DNA from: Umbelopsis ramanniana AG
Taxonomy: Eukaryota; Mucoromycota; Umbelopsidomycetes; Umbelopsidales; Umbelopsidaceae
Length of the DNA stretch: 64,000 bases
NCBI RefSeq assembly: GCF_025399195.1
Contig: NW_026252101.1
Span: 343,068-407,067, forward strand
Direction of reading: 5' to 3'
The notes beneath the pieces were generated by a model that ran no database searches, had not been told where the DNA came from, and worked only from the letters and a program-made list of their open reading frames with translations. The translations under genes were made by a program, and so were the position numbers. This document shows, piece after piece, positions 35,050-47,728 of the stretch (its first letter is position 1; each line of letters starts with the position of its first letter).

Positions 35050-37051
35050 ATGAGCAAAAGCATTCTGGCTCTGGCAAAGTTAACTCGGTTTAAAACACCA
35101 AGCCAATCAATCCTGTTATCTAAAAGGCGATCTGCAGGCAGCAAGAAAAAGACATATGTGATCTGTACAGGAATCCTGACCGGCATGTCATTATGTTCAA
35201 TAGCCTCCTTTACGCCGGTTCTCTCAGAAGCTGAACAGGAAATGCCGGTGGCAACCGGCTCCATCATGGATAAAGTGATATCTAGTCTTGCAGATCCCAA
35301 TAACCGCATTGCATTACGGGATAAGCCAACAACAAGTTTAATTCTCTCTCTATTGGTCTATAAGGCGTGTTCAATGAAATGGCTAATCGATTCTGCACCT
35401 TCTATATTTTCATATGCCTCATACACGCATTTGACAAAGCCGATAAATTTTATAATCCGACACACAGTCTTCAATCAATTTGTTGGTGGTGAGTCTAGCC
35501 AAGACTGCCAAAAGACAATGTCCAAACTGAAAGATCAAGGGATCGGAGTGATTTTAGCTTTAAGTGTTGAGATGGATGTTGGTGACGTTAAAGAAACGAA
35601 TGCATCACATCAATCAATTCATATGAACCAGCAGGCTGACTTCTTTATGGACGCCACCAAGCAATGTATTTTGTCCGCTGGTACTCAACCAGGAAACTTT
35701 ATAGCACTAAAGATTTCTGCACTTACATCCCCTCATTTACTTCAGAAGGTAACCGGTGTCCTATCTAAATTGTACGAAAGCTTCGGCCAACACACGAGCG
35801 TTTCTTCCCATACACTGTCACAAAACCAAGTCTGCCATGTGGTCGCACAGCACCGTGGTCTGGTAAACGTGGAAGAAAACGTGCCGGAAATCATACACAA
35901 CAGTAATGAAATTGATATAGTAGACTTTAAACAAATGATGTTACTGCATCGCCCTGCTGTTATGAGCCTCCTCTCCAACGTACTAACAGAGCAAGACCAA
36001 GAAGATTGGTTACGAATGTTGCACCGAGTTGATGAAATATGCTCTTTGGCAAAGTCATGTGGTGTGAAAGTCTTAATTGACGCAGAACAGACTTATCTGC
36101 AGCTGGCAATCGATCAGGCTGCGTCAGTCATGGAGCAAAAGCATAACCAACTTGGTAGTCGCCCTACTGTTTTCAATACCTGTACGTTTCTCATATCATC
36201 ATGTGCTAAGCCTATGTCCTACCTACCACATTAGTAATTTCATCTCTTTTGGATACCAGACCAGATGTATACAAAAACCGCACTACCGAAACTGAAGCTA
36301 GACTTGGTAACAGCCGAGCGTTACAAATATGGTCTCGGCGTTAAATTAGTTCGTGGAGCGTACATGGTTCAAGAGAGGGCGGTAAGTCGCACAACAATAC
36401 GTGAAACGGCGTTGCGGAGACCGATCGAACTTCTTCCATTTCATATTAAATCCACCACCATCTTCCTCCTATTCAATCAGCGCGCCGCGGAATTAGGATA
36501 CTCTGATCCCATTCAAAATACTATTAATGATACACATGAGTCATACCATTCAGCGATTCTCTTATTATTGAAGGCGCTAGAGGTAACACAGCAGAGGACA
36601 GGTATACCGGTTACAGAGGAAACCTCACCGCTGTCTTTCGTCATAGCATCGCATAATCATGAAAGCGTCATGTATGCATGTAATGAGCTTCAACATCATC
36701 ACATATCGCTAGATTCTGGTGTAGTCTCCTTTGGCCAGCTATACGGTAGAGTATTACTTTATTTAAATTCAATCAGAAGCTTAAGTAATCACTGACTCCT
36801 AAACCTTTCCCGTTCTGGCATTGCATCGATTAGGTATGGCTGACAAAATTTCATATACGCTGAGCCAATTCGGTTTACCGGTATACAAATATCTTCCCTA
36901 TGGAGAAGTCAAACAAGTCATTCCGTACTTGATTCGTAGAGGACAAGAAAACGCCGCCATGATCGAACGAACTCAGTTGGAATGTGAGCTTATTTTTGAC
37001 GAGCTGAAGTACCGTTTTCAGCAGAATAACACCAGACAGATGAAGGAATAG
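35050..37051 (+). CDS. PUT1: Proline dehydrogenase, mitochondrial
   Basis: Four exons (35050-36181, 36260-36381, 36481-36745, 36834-37051) encode 578 residues. The N terminus (LAKLTRFKTPSQSILLSKRR) is a basic mitochondrial presequence. The FAD-dependent TIM barrel shows the usual PRODH blocks: VKVLIDAEQTYLQLAID, YGLGVKLVRGAYM (arginine at the flavin), SFVIASHNHESV, FGQLYGMADKIS, YLPYGEVKQVIPYL, and IRRGQENAAM, whose two arginines bind the proline carboxylate. It oxidises proline to pyrroline-5-carboxylate in the inner membrane or matrix, the first step of proline catabolism. The long N-terminal region before the barrel is usual in eukaryotic PRODH. Confidence 0.93.
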
Positions 37052-38689
37052 GGGTTCTTTATGTAATTGTGAACCTCTTCGAATACATGTATCAAATATC
37101 ATAATTCTTGATGACTCGCTAACATATAAATATTCTCAAATGTACGAAGGTGTCCCATAGTATGCTATGAAAACGTACGTGATCTTGCAGATTTTTCAAG
37201 TAAAAGCTCTAAGATATATGGGATGGATGATGAAGGTAAACTGTCCGCTGAGGCCACCTTCATGCCCATGCTCAGAGTATACCGTTTGATCTCTATATTT
37301 GAAGGACTTCTGGCGAGGAAAAACTCGTATATGCTATGTTTTCAATGGCCGTCCATACGTACTGATAGATGTAATGTATTTCCATGACCATATTTGCAAT
37401 TTTGCTATGAGCGAAAGACAATTAAAAAAACCCACGCTGTCCATATACATTTATTTTCAGACCTCATGATTATCCTTGTTTACCGGTTCGTAAAACGAAG
37501 GAACCCATATACCTGGGTCAGAATGCATGGTTGATTAAAAAAGTAATTCCATCACCGCAGCTACGTAAGTACTCTAATTCCATAATTCAAAGTCCATCCC
37601 ATGAAGCATGGCGGTTACTTGGTTCTTCATGCATTGGCTGGCTTATGAAATTTGCAGCGCTACATCTGTATACGGTCTGAATGATGCTGTGTAACCTTTT
37701 GATCGCCCTGCTGCCTTTTGTCTTCAACTTGGAAGAAACTAAACAACAGATTTACAATTTTAGCCAAGCATACCTTTCTACTTCCACGTAGAATCAACGT
37801 CAAAGAGCAGGAAATGTTGCCTTTGTTTCTTAGCTTCAACAAATTCAATGTCTTATATCGGTTGGAGACCATCGAATAATGCAAGGTTGAATATACAAGA
37901 CGGAAATAGTACTACAATACTTTGAAATATATTGCTTTGCGAGCTGGTGTGCTTACATGTTCATCATGCAAAGCACAATCGCTTCAACTAAGCTGTTAAC
38001 TAAATAGTTTTACTCAAAGAGAGAGAGTAAGGTCCAGATCTTCTTAAGCAAATCTTCAATGCCTGCGATAGTCAAACACGTCTCGTCCTCCCATCCACTG
38101 CTTACATTGCTCTTTTCACAAGTAGGCTTTGCAACTGGATGTAGTCTTGTAGCAGGTGAAGCATCGCCATATCCATAGTACATTGAATACATTCGGTGTG
38201 TTTGCAGATGACCAAACGTGCTTCATATCACTAGCCGCGACTGCTACGAACTGGACTATCCTAGTTGCTGCACTGGGACATAAAGCCAACGAATTTGTTT
38301 GTGGCCGCTGAGTGGAGCCTTAATACTTAGTTTCACACATGACAAGCTGATCAATGACAGTGGATGTACTTGAATGTCAAAGTTCTCGTTTCGAGCTATC
38401 ACATTTCTGGCATAAGAATGGACGTTCGGATTTCTCTGAAATCAGGTTATATGTGACAGAGCTGAAGTAGCTAAAGACAGTACTGTTGTTACTGTCGAAT
38501 TTATGTAAACGTGTGCGTCGACTGCTTCCAATTTAAATTTTGGGAATGATTTATTGTCAAATCTTTTGATGGCACAACAGGTAGAGCTAGAAGCTAAAGA
38601 AGCTACACTATACTTATTTCTTCTGTAGATTCGAATAAATTGTGTCAGTACCAAGTCATATAGTATCAATAAGTACACAGAATAAGTGC
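37052..38689. other. Intergenic 1.6 kb, one unassigned open stretch
   Basis: The region lies between the converging PRODH and eL13 genes. Plus-strand 37425-37679 is open for about 85 codons (includes PIYLGQNAWLIKKVIPSP) and follows a plausible acceptor at 37460, but it has no start codon and no partner exon that I can defend. The rest shows no coding signal. Confidence 0.35.
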
Positions 38690-39450
38690 TCAACTAACCT
38701 TAGCAGCTTCCTCCTCAGCCTTATCACGGGCACGCTTCTCACGAGCACCGAGAGTGCGAGCTTCGGAACGGGCATAACGCAACTTCTGGAAAGCGTTAAG
38801 CTCCTTCTCCTCAGCCTTGATGGCACGAGCTTCCTCACCAGCAGCAACTTGCTCAATGGGAAGAACGGCACCCTTAAGCTGAGAAACACCAGAGACATCG
38901 GTGGCATCACCGTTCTTGGGCTTACCGGCCTTGCGGGGGAAGATGATCAACTTAGCCTGGTAGGCCTTGAGACGCTGGACATTAAGCTCAAGGGATTCTT
39001 GAGACTTGTTGCGGCGACGGTGGTCAACGGAGATACCGATGGTCAAGGCTTGCTTGCGAGAGACACCAGCTTCCTATACGTCAAAAAATTAAACAGACCG
39101 GAAAAGTTAATTATCTAGTTTTCACCCGAATCCAACAAGTAATGCGATGCTATCAAAATATAACATCCCAAAACACAACATTGACTATGAGTAAGTGTAT
39201 ATACCTTAAGCTCCTCAAGAGTGAAACCACGACCAGCACGGAGCTTGGTGTTGTACTTGATGGTGGGGCAACGAACAGCAGGGCGCAAAAGTCCATCGAC
39301 GGGTCTGGGAGCAATGCGAGCAGCCTTTTGGATGCGTGCAATTCTTCTGGACTTCTTGCGACCAGGCTGGTCGAACCAAGTCTTAACGCGACGCTGCCAG
39401 TCCTTGCGGAAATGCTGGTTGGGCAGTTGATTGTTGTGCTTCAAAACCAT
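38690..39450 (-). CDS. RPL13: 60S ribosomal protein eL13
   Basis: Two exons (39450-39205, 39073-38690) with a 131-nt intron encode 209 residues, the normal family length. The N terminus is typical: [72 protein letters not shown]. Then come [20 protein letters not shown] and the [16 protein letters not shown] block. eL13 is an early-joining large-subunit protein. The reading ends AAKVS at a TGA that overlaps a possible GTTAGT donor, so a short extra last exon ending in lysines cannot be excluded. Codon use is strongly biased as in uS11. Confidence 0.95.
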
Positions 39451-41616
39451 TGCTCAACTAAATTGGTTGTAGATCCGATGTAAGTGTTGATATTTGTAGC
39501 AAATAGAGAGCAAAGATAGCAGTGGTATTGCAGTTGGTAGAAGATTATTGGATAATAGAGAAGTTAGTACAATGTTGATAATGCAGACCCCATGCTAGCA
39601 ATTTTCCACATGTTGATTGTCTAACTCGAAATGTCGCTATTCGCACGTCGATAATATAATCCATCCATCTATCATCGCCAGGAACCCATCCATCACATTT
39701 CACCATCCATTCATCAATCATTGAAACTTACGAACCTTGACGGATGAAAAAGGAAGCTTCATGGCTCGACACTGGCAGCATCCTGATAAGTCCTGGAAAC
39801 TCCGACTGTGCAATTTGCTGCCGTACTGCTGCTGGCTAGAGTTTTTTGATCTGGCTGCCAAAAATTTTCTCAGCTATAACAATTCACTGGCGGCCCACCT
39901 CTGGAGCATTTTGATCTCGACTTGATAGTCAAGCTGCGTATTCATTGATGGCTGAATAATAAATACACTTGCTATTATTTCATCTATGTCTTCTTATGCA
40001 GCGAAATTGTTGGATGCAAAGCTGTATGAGATACCCAATACCTTAAAAAAAATTGCCTGCAAGAAATGGCCAAAACGGCTTGAAAATGGAAAATACAATT
40101 GAATAAAATAGCTTATATTTAAATAGACTTCGTTTGCAATGATGATCAGAATTTTTCTTTTAGTTCTGTATGTAGTTCAACAATTTTCAGGCAACAAACC
40201 AAATTTTTAAAATGGTTTTCATCATGACTTTAATTCATCACCTGGGAAGTAAGATTCTTTGATATGGTTTCTTGTTGTATTCTTCCAAGAGTAGAAGATA
40301 ACAGCAAGTAAGGTGTTGTATAGTACAACAGGCTATTTCATGCTAAAAATCTGTAACATTCTATTACTTTACCTTTATCTAACAGCGACGGTTCATAATG
40401 TTTTACTTGGTTCAAATACAAGAAGCTTTTTTCATAAGTATTGGTTACTTACCGTAATATTATGCCCCACAATTGCACAAAAGCGTTTTTCCTATGAGAA
40501 GAATAATTAGGAAACAGTCGCTTCAAAGTGGAGTTGCATTATATATTCCAAAATGATCAATATTCGCCAGCATGTCGAAAGTCGAAATTGATTAATTAAA
40601 TTGTAAGCTCTTTACGTACCATGACAATACCTCCCGAAGGTTAAAATAAGATGGCGACAATTTGGAATAGGAATCCTTGCCGCTTTGCTTAAAATTAACG
40701 ATATTAATGAATCTAATGACTAGTTGGAAGCATTGAGCCGATATAGACAATCTGTATTAATATTAGTAAAGGTCGAAGCAGCGTCCTATTCCAAACGCCC
40801 GTTATGAAGTCCGGAAAGCGCGGGTAGACCATCAATAAACAATAATAACTCTCAGTATTCGGATAAAGAGTCGTTGCGTTTACTACACATGCGTCATGTT
40901 TACTGCTTTGTCCTGCTTGACCTAGAAGTTAGTGCCAAAGATATTCGGATGCAGAGTCGGTAGTTGTATTCTTGGAATACCGCTCAGGTTCTGGACATAT
41001 CTCACAAAAATAGTCTGCTTTATTACTCATGACTAGTGTTAGCACTATAAGTCAACAGCGACATCAAAAAAGTCAGTGTCCAGTTTATTGCTCTTTAATT
41101 TGACAATCAGTATTGTATTAGAAAGGAGCTTTCAGAGCTCTGGCTAGGCAATCATATAAAGAGCGACCTGAAACGGTCCATGGTTCCGCTGCAATTATAG
41201 TACCACTCCTGCTGGTGGTTGGTACGTTGAGATACTCTCTAGTGATAGTTCAGCAGTAGAAAGCACGCCGTATCATATACCATCTGAACACTACAGCTCT
41301 CAAAGATAGTGTTATGAGAAAATTGTAAGTGGCGGCCATAAATACATAAAACTCACTAATATCACAGCTCAAAAGTTTCATAGCTGTTGGAACAAAAAGA
41401 AACTACCGGACATATTCACCCAGGTTTAGCAAGTTTCTAACGCTATGAAAAATTCTTGTATCCGACAAAGTGACGGCATTGCCTATGTTTCGGACCTGCT
41501 TCGGGTCTGATGTTTTTCAATCGCAACCATCGAACACGATGCTACTTCGGCTTCTTTCACTTCACATTCTTTTCATCGCTTGAATATATCAAAATCTTAT
41601 ACCAGCAGGCCAGATA
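39451..41616. other. Intergenic 2.2 kb, no gene seen
   Basis: This is the largest empty stretch in the window. It lies between the divergent eL13 and PLC-like genes. CATCC-rich sequence at 39660-39720 resembles the run at the uS11 start. The rest is AT-rich with only short frames. A multi-exon gene with very small exons (as for shugoshin) could hide here, but I found none. Confidence 0.45.
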
Positions 41617-42713
41617 ATGCTATTTCCCCTTTTTATTGCATTGAGTTGTTTTGTCTACGGAATCATTGCATTAAAGTGCAACGGCCACGAGGAGTTTTGC
41701 GACCGTCCTTACAACAAAATTACTTACCTTGCAACCCATAACTCTTACGCTTACGCTAAAAACATCGGTGCAAACCAGGAATACCCAATCGCCTATCAGT
41801 TAGATGAAGGCGTTAGAGCTTTGAAACTTACGACTGCCAAGCCTGGTTCTTGGAGCAATTCTACGCAATACAAAGTCCAACTGTGCCACACCATGTGCGA
41901 AATTCTAGATGCCGGCCCTCTAGAAGATACGTTAGACATCATCGCAAATTGGCTCAAGTTGAATCCGCACGAAGTAATCACCATTATGATGAACAACATT
42001 GGAGACTTTCATAGCCGCGATCTGGAGCCAGTGTTTGAGGCTAGTGAGATTATGCCTTACCTGTACATCAAGCAGCGCTACAGCAACCAATGGCCGACCC
42101 TTGGAGAGATGATTGAATCCAATAAGAGGCTCGTGGTATATCTTGACATGGGAGCGGACCCTTCGGAAGTGGCATGGTAAGTGCCATTTCAGTATGATTT
42201 GAAAACTAAGGCAGGTGCTAACCAGTATGTCGTGCTAGGATTAACCACCAATTCGAGTATATGTGGGAGACACCGTATAACAACTTTTCACCCGAGGACT
42301 TGAACTGTGATATTGATCGACCGGAGGATCCAAAAGAACCAGATGAAATGATGTATCTTGTAAACCATTTCCTGTATGGAAACTTCGTCGTTGGAAATAT
42401 GAGCATACCTCTACCTCAAGGAGGAAAGGCCGCTGAAACCAACTCTATGCTGCAGCTGCAGGAACACATGTCCATATGTAAGGAAATGTTTGAGCGTAAT
42501 CCAAATTTCATCGAAGTAGATTTCTTCAACCAAGGAGACGCGATGAATGTAGTTGATGAGCTGAATAACGTGTCGCATGTACGAAGAGAACAATTCAGTA
42601 ATCAGACGCGAGTCATACGAATATCAACTAGTGAAGGTTTAGTTGTTGATCATCTCGTCCTATCCAGATTAGTGTCCAGTCTTGCTGTGGTCTGGTTTTT
42701 GCTTTCGCTGTAA
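41617..42713 (+). CDS. GPI-anchored PI-PLC X-domain-like protein
   Basis: Two exons (41617-42176, 42239-42713) encode 344 residues. A signal peptide (LFPLFIALSCFVYGIIA) begins the protein and a hydrophobic tail (HLVLSRLVSSLAVVWFLLSL) ends it, typical of a GPI anchor signal. The fold is the PLC-like TIM barrel: ITYLATHNSYAY carries the first catalytic histidine, LCHTMCEILD the second, and PHEVITIMMNNI and KRLVVYLDMGAD are barrel strands. Metal-binding residues of eukaryotic PLC are not evident, so it resembles bacterial-type PI-PLC X proteins secreted by fungi. Many N-glycosylation sequons (NST, NMS, NVS, NQT) support a surface location. Substrate unknown. Confidence 0.85.
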
Positions 42714-42823
42714 AAAAAATAAAAATTACCTAAAAAATAGCATATCAATCTCCAGTCGGTTGTCCCCGCTCTCTTCTTCTCCCTTTCTTACTTTTACTCG
42801 CTCTCTCAAACTTCGCTGATACC

Positions 42824-45330
42824 ATGTCCAAAGAACTTCCTTTCATTTCCCGTAGATCTGCCGTATACGGTACACATGCTATCGTTTCAAGCTCGTAAGC
42901 ATCAGACATATCAGATGGTTATGTAGGAAATTCGAGAAATGAACACATTGTTCCCCCCTTTATCTAGGCAACCATTAGCTACTCAGGCAGGCTTAGAGAT
43001 TTTGAAGCGAGGAGGAAATGCTGCTGTGAGTATTATGGATCGTTGACATCAAATTAACTATCAACTTCATATTATAATGTACTCACGCTTCAGTTTTCCA
43101 GGATGCTGCAGTTGCGGTTGGTAAGTACCGAGGTTTCGGAGATGTGCACTTTCAAGCGGGTGATTGATGAATTTCTTTTCCACGAATTTTCAGCTGCTGC
43201 ACTGAATGTCACCGGTGAGAAAACCTAAATTTCGACGAAGTCCGATAAGAAGAGCATAGACTGATAATGCCAATTTGCAGAACCTTCTTCTACTGGTATT
43301 GGCGGTGACGCCTTTTGCCTCTTCTATGACGCCAAGTCTAAGGAAGTGAAAGCCATGAACGGATCAGGAAGGTATTAGAATGGATGGAAAAATCTTGCAG
43401 CTCTTCTTGAAGCCACACGTTAATAATCAACATCAAACAGATCACCAGCAGCGTTGACACTGAAGTATGCCAAAGAAACACTCGGTTTCTCAGGCAAAGA
43501 GATACCCGCGAAAAATTTGAATTCCGTTACTGTTCCTGGAGCTGCCGCAGCTTGGGTTGATACAGTCGAAAAGCTCGGATCTGGCAAAGTGACCATGGAA
43601 GAAGTGCTTTCCCCTGCCATTGATCTGGCTGAAAATGGGTAACGTTTGCTACAAATGCTGTTCAATTCCATACATAGCTTAACATTGATATCTTTTTTCT
43701 TTTCAAGCTTTCCTGTATCTCACATTTCTGCAAATGCTGTAAGTTGTCATGCTTTGACAAATGCAATCGCCAGTCAGTCATAACTAATGAACGTGCGCAT
43801 ATAATAGTGGAAAGGAGGAGAACAGTCTATCTTGAAGGCATCACCTAACTTCAATGAAATGCTGATTGACGGTCGCGCGCCTCGCGAAGGAGAAATTATG
43901 ACCAATCCTAACTTGGCAAAGTGAGTAGCATGCACTATCGTACGTTACGAAAGACAGCAACTAAAACTTTTTTTAACGTAAAAGAACTTTCCGAACACTG
44001 GCAAAGGAGGGTAAAAAGGGATTTTACACCGGAAGGATAGCACAAGAAATTGTCGACCTCATCCAGTCTGGAAGAGGTGTCATGACACTAGAAGACCTAG
44101 CTGCTCATGATACGCAATTTGTTGAGCCCATTTCTATTGACTACGAGGATATCACTGTTTGGGAATGTCCACCAAACGGACAAGGAATTGCAGCTTTGAT
44201 TGCTCTAGGAGTCTTAAAGGAACTTCAAAAGCAGAATATCGTTGATTTCTCAAAGCTTGAACATAATTCTGCAGAGTACCTCCATACCATCATTGAGGCA
44301 TTGAGAATTGCCTTTGCTGATGCTCGCTATTATGTTGCTGACCCTGACTGTGTGCCTGTGCCTTCTAAGGAGTTGTTGGACGAAGAATATCTTCGCGAAA
44401 GAGCCAAACTCTTTATTCCTAGCAAAACTAATCCAGAAATCAAGAAAGGTTATCCAACCCATAATAGCGGAACGGTTTACTTTTCTGTGGTGGATGACTA
44501 TGGAAATGCATGCAGTTTCATAGTAAGATTACTCAGATATGAACAAATGTGACTCTTTTAGATGCCAAATGGCTAACCTATCTTTTATTCATATAACAGA
44601 ACTCCAACTACATGGGCTTTGGAGTAAGTACATATTTATATATATAGTCTCTTGGCAATATAAGAAAGTTTATCACTAACTAAATCAATGCAGACTGCAG
44701 CCATTCCAAAGGGATGCGGTTTTACCCTACAAAATCGGGGATGTAACTTTACTCTGACAGAAGGGGCTCCTAACTGCCTCGGCCCTAACAAACGTCCCTA
44801 TCATACTATCATCCCCTCTATGATTACCAGAAAAGGATCAGATGGTGCACACCAGCTAGTAGCTTCATTTGGCGGTAAGTCTTCACTGAGTACACGAGCT
44901 CAATATATCATTTGATGACTACTGGATTCTAAATGATTGCCTTGCAGTGATGGGAGGCTTCATGCAACCGCAGGGTCACTTGCAGGTTGTACTAAACTTG
45001 ATTCACTATCTTTTTAATCCTCAGCATGCACTGGATGTCCCTAGAATCTGTATCTCACCACCTGATGATGAAAAAGATTCGTCTGATCCTCTAGCATACT
45101 CGTTCACTGATGTTTCAAAGGCCATCGTGTATGTAGAGGACGGTATCGCTGACGAAGAAATTGAAAAGCTAAGAAAAATGGGTCATACTTGCAAGAAGCT
45201 TGAGCATTACGCAAGAGGCATGTTTGGCAGAGGCCAAATCATTCAGGTCCATAATGATGAACGCACAGGCAAGCGTGTTCTGTCCGCTGGTAGTGATCCC
45301 CGTGCGGATGGACAGGCTTGCGGATGGTGA
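42824..45330 (+). CDS. Gamma-glutamyltransferase-like Ntn hydrolase (YwrD-like), 12 exons
   Basis: Twelve exons, four of them 19-31 nt, sum to 575 residues. No signal peptide or membrane anchor is seen, unlike classical GGT. Family blocks are [64 protein letters not shown] (substrate arginine), [14 protein letters not shown], and after the cleavage point [18 protein letters not shown] and NSNYMGFG. The threonine of GTVYF should be the autoprocessing nucleophile. The second residue is Val where classical GGT has Thr, as in the YwrD-like branch. The enzyme would hydrolyse or transfer gamma-glutamyl groups, probably in the cytosol. A pyrimidine-rich leader (42760-42815) precedes the ATG. Confidence 0.88.
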
Positions 45331-45637
45331 AATTAAATTACAGCTCTTATGTGGGATGCCATTTGTGACTCAGTCAATGTAGGCTATCATTCTGAATAAA
45401 TTCCATACGTCTGAAGGTTGGCCATAGTATGCACTATGATTGTATGAGGTGTTGTTCACGATAGCAGTGATTGCAAGAAAGCAAACAAGACAACGTCCCA
45501 CGAGGTACGGATGTTACACAAGGCAAAGTGAGAGAGACTCCTATTGGATATTTCACTTGGCGCTCTCCCCCTTCATTTGCTTGGGTTCCGAGTTACGAGC
45601 CTAGTCCATCTCTTCCTCGATCATCTCACCTGTCATT
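45331..45637. other. Intergenic and septin 5' leader
   Basis: This spacer of about 300 bp separates the GGT-like stop from the septin start. The last 60 bp are pyrimidine-rich. No gene was seen. Confidence 0.5.
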
Positions 45638-47461
45638 ATGGCTGGTACGTTCGCATTCTTTTATTCGTTTTGGAAACAGATAGAAGACGACATTCGCACA
45701 TAGCTTTGAATCTACTCGACTACATACGCGTCCATTTACGACACCATCCGATTCATGTCGATTGTTTTCTGCTCAGTTGAAAGGACTTTTTTTTTTTTGG
45801 CCCTTCAAACGTACCTTGGAGATCAAACAATCCTGATGCCCCTTTCTTACCACCATGAAAGAAGCTAGAACTTCTTTTCTATTGATAAACATTTCTATGA
45901 TATCTAACTTTCAATCCTTACAGATAATCAAGTTGACGGCGTGAACACTGCATCTGCTTCGGTAAATAAAACTTTGGAATGTACAACACTAGATGGTCCT
46001 TTGAATACTAATTCTTTTGTTTGGTACGTGTTTATAGGCCGCAAGTAATGTGATTCGCAAGAAGTTGCAAGGCTATGTTGGTTTTGCCAATTTACCAAAT
46101 CAGGTTCACCGAAAGTCTGTAAAGAAAGGTTTCCAGTTTACCACTATGGTTGTAGGTAAGATCAACTTTCTTTCTCATTATTGTTGTAAACGTTTGGTAT
46201 TTTGTGACTGACGGTATAATCTTTAGGTGAATCTGGTCTTGGTAAATCAACACTTGTGAACACCTTGTTCAGCACCCAGTTATATCCCAACAAGGTCGTT
46301 GCTGAGCCTTCTCACGAAACACCAAAGACTGTCGATATCCAATCCATCACAGCTGATATTGAAGAGAACGGTGTCAGACTTAGACTTACTGTCGTCGATA
46401 CTCCTGGATTCGGAGATTTCGTTAACAACGAGGAAAGGTAAAGCACAAATCAGGTTACAAAATGTTTCAAAGTAATATTTTTAACCAGTCTTACCGAAAT
46501 AGCTGGAAGCCTATATTGGATAACATTGAGTCACGATTCGATGCTTACTTGGAACAAGAGAACAGAGTCAACCGTACCAAGCTTGTTGACAACCGAATTC
46601 ACGCTTGTATCTACTTCATCGCCCCCACTGGACACGCTTTGAAGCCTCTTGATGTCGAGTTCATGCGCCGTCTCCACACCCGTGTCAACCTCATCCCCGT
46701 CATTGCTAAGTCAGATACCATGACAGAAGAAGAAGTTCACGCTTTCAAGGAACGTATTCTTGATGACATTAACTTCCACAACATCCAAATTTTCCAAGCT
46801 CCCCAGTATGAATATGACGATGCTGAAACCATTGCTGAAAACCGCGAGATCATGTCTAAGATTCCATTCGCTATTGTTGGATCTGACAAGGAAGTTGAAA
46901 TCGAAGGTGGCCGCATGGTACGAGGACGCAAGTACCCTTGGGGTGTCATTGAAGTTGACAATGAGGACCACTGCGACTTTGTCAAACTCAGACAAATGCT
47001 TATTCGGTAAGTTCTCATGTTTTTCAGTGGATGGTTATCATCCTTTCCATTTACGCTAGAATTTCCTTAGCACCCACATGGAGGAACTCAAAGAATATAC
47101 CAACAACTTCCTGTACGAGAACTATCGTTCTGAGAAGCTTTCTGCTATGGGTATTCAGCAAGATCCTACCGTCTTCAAGGAAGTCAACCCTGTTCAGAAG
47201 ATGGAAGAGGAACGATTGGCACATGAGACCAAGCTCTCCAAGATGGAGGCTGAAATGAAGATGGTCTTCCAAGCCAAGGTTCAAGAGAAGGAAGCTAAGC
47301 TCAAGCAGAGCGAAGAAGAATTGTACGCTCGTCACAAGGAAATGAAGGAGGCACTAGAGAGACAACGTCAAGAGCTCGAAGAGAAGAAGAAGAGATTGGA
47401 GAGCGGAAGACCTCTTACTCCAGAGAAGTCCAAGAAGAAGGGATTCTCTTTCAACAAGTAA
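45638..47461 (+). CDS. CDC3: Septin, Cdc3/AspB-like
   Basis: Six exons (45638-45644, 45924-45961, 46038-46155, 46227-46437, 46503-47006, 47071-47461) encode 422 residues; the first coding exon is only 7 nt and intron 1 is 279 nt. [20 protein letters not shown] with its basic membrane-binding patch leads into the GTPase domain: GESGLGKST (G1), DTPGFGD (G3), AKSD (G4). The septin unique element follows, with [14 protein letters not shown]-terminal coiled coil ([20 protein letters not shown] to the end) is typical of the Cdc3/Cdc12 classes, and the N-terminal block best matches Cdc3/AspB. Septins form cortical filaments and rings at septa, hyphal tips and branch sites. Confidence 0.93.
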
Positions 47462-47728
47462 AAATTTCATTGGAAGACCAGGCTATCAAAGCATCATGCT
47501 TAACCAAGTCCAGTTGACCCTTTACTACTGCTTTAATTAAATCCATATTAGCCCAACCAATCAATACAGCTAGTCTTTTTCTTTTTTACTTATAACAATG
47601 CGACGTTAAAAACTATCATGTAACAATGCTTGCGAGACAAGATGTGGTTATTAATCTTAGGTAAAACTCTAATAGTGCATTCACTGCCTTGCGATTTGAA
47701 AACTGGTTCTAGCCTTCCATTCAGCTAG

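Noticed and set aside
39737-39925. Open frame of about 60 codons upstream of eL13
   Set aside because: It has a non-ATG start, lies in a gene-poor region and shows no recognisable features.
42824-45330. Idea that the GGT-like gene is a recent bacterial acquisition
   Set aside because: Eleven introns with standard fungal sizes and normal codon use for the region argue for long residence in the genome.
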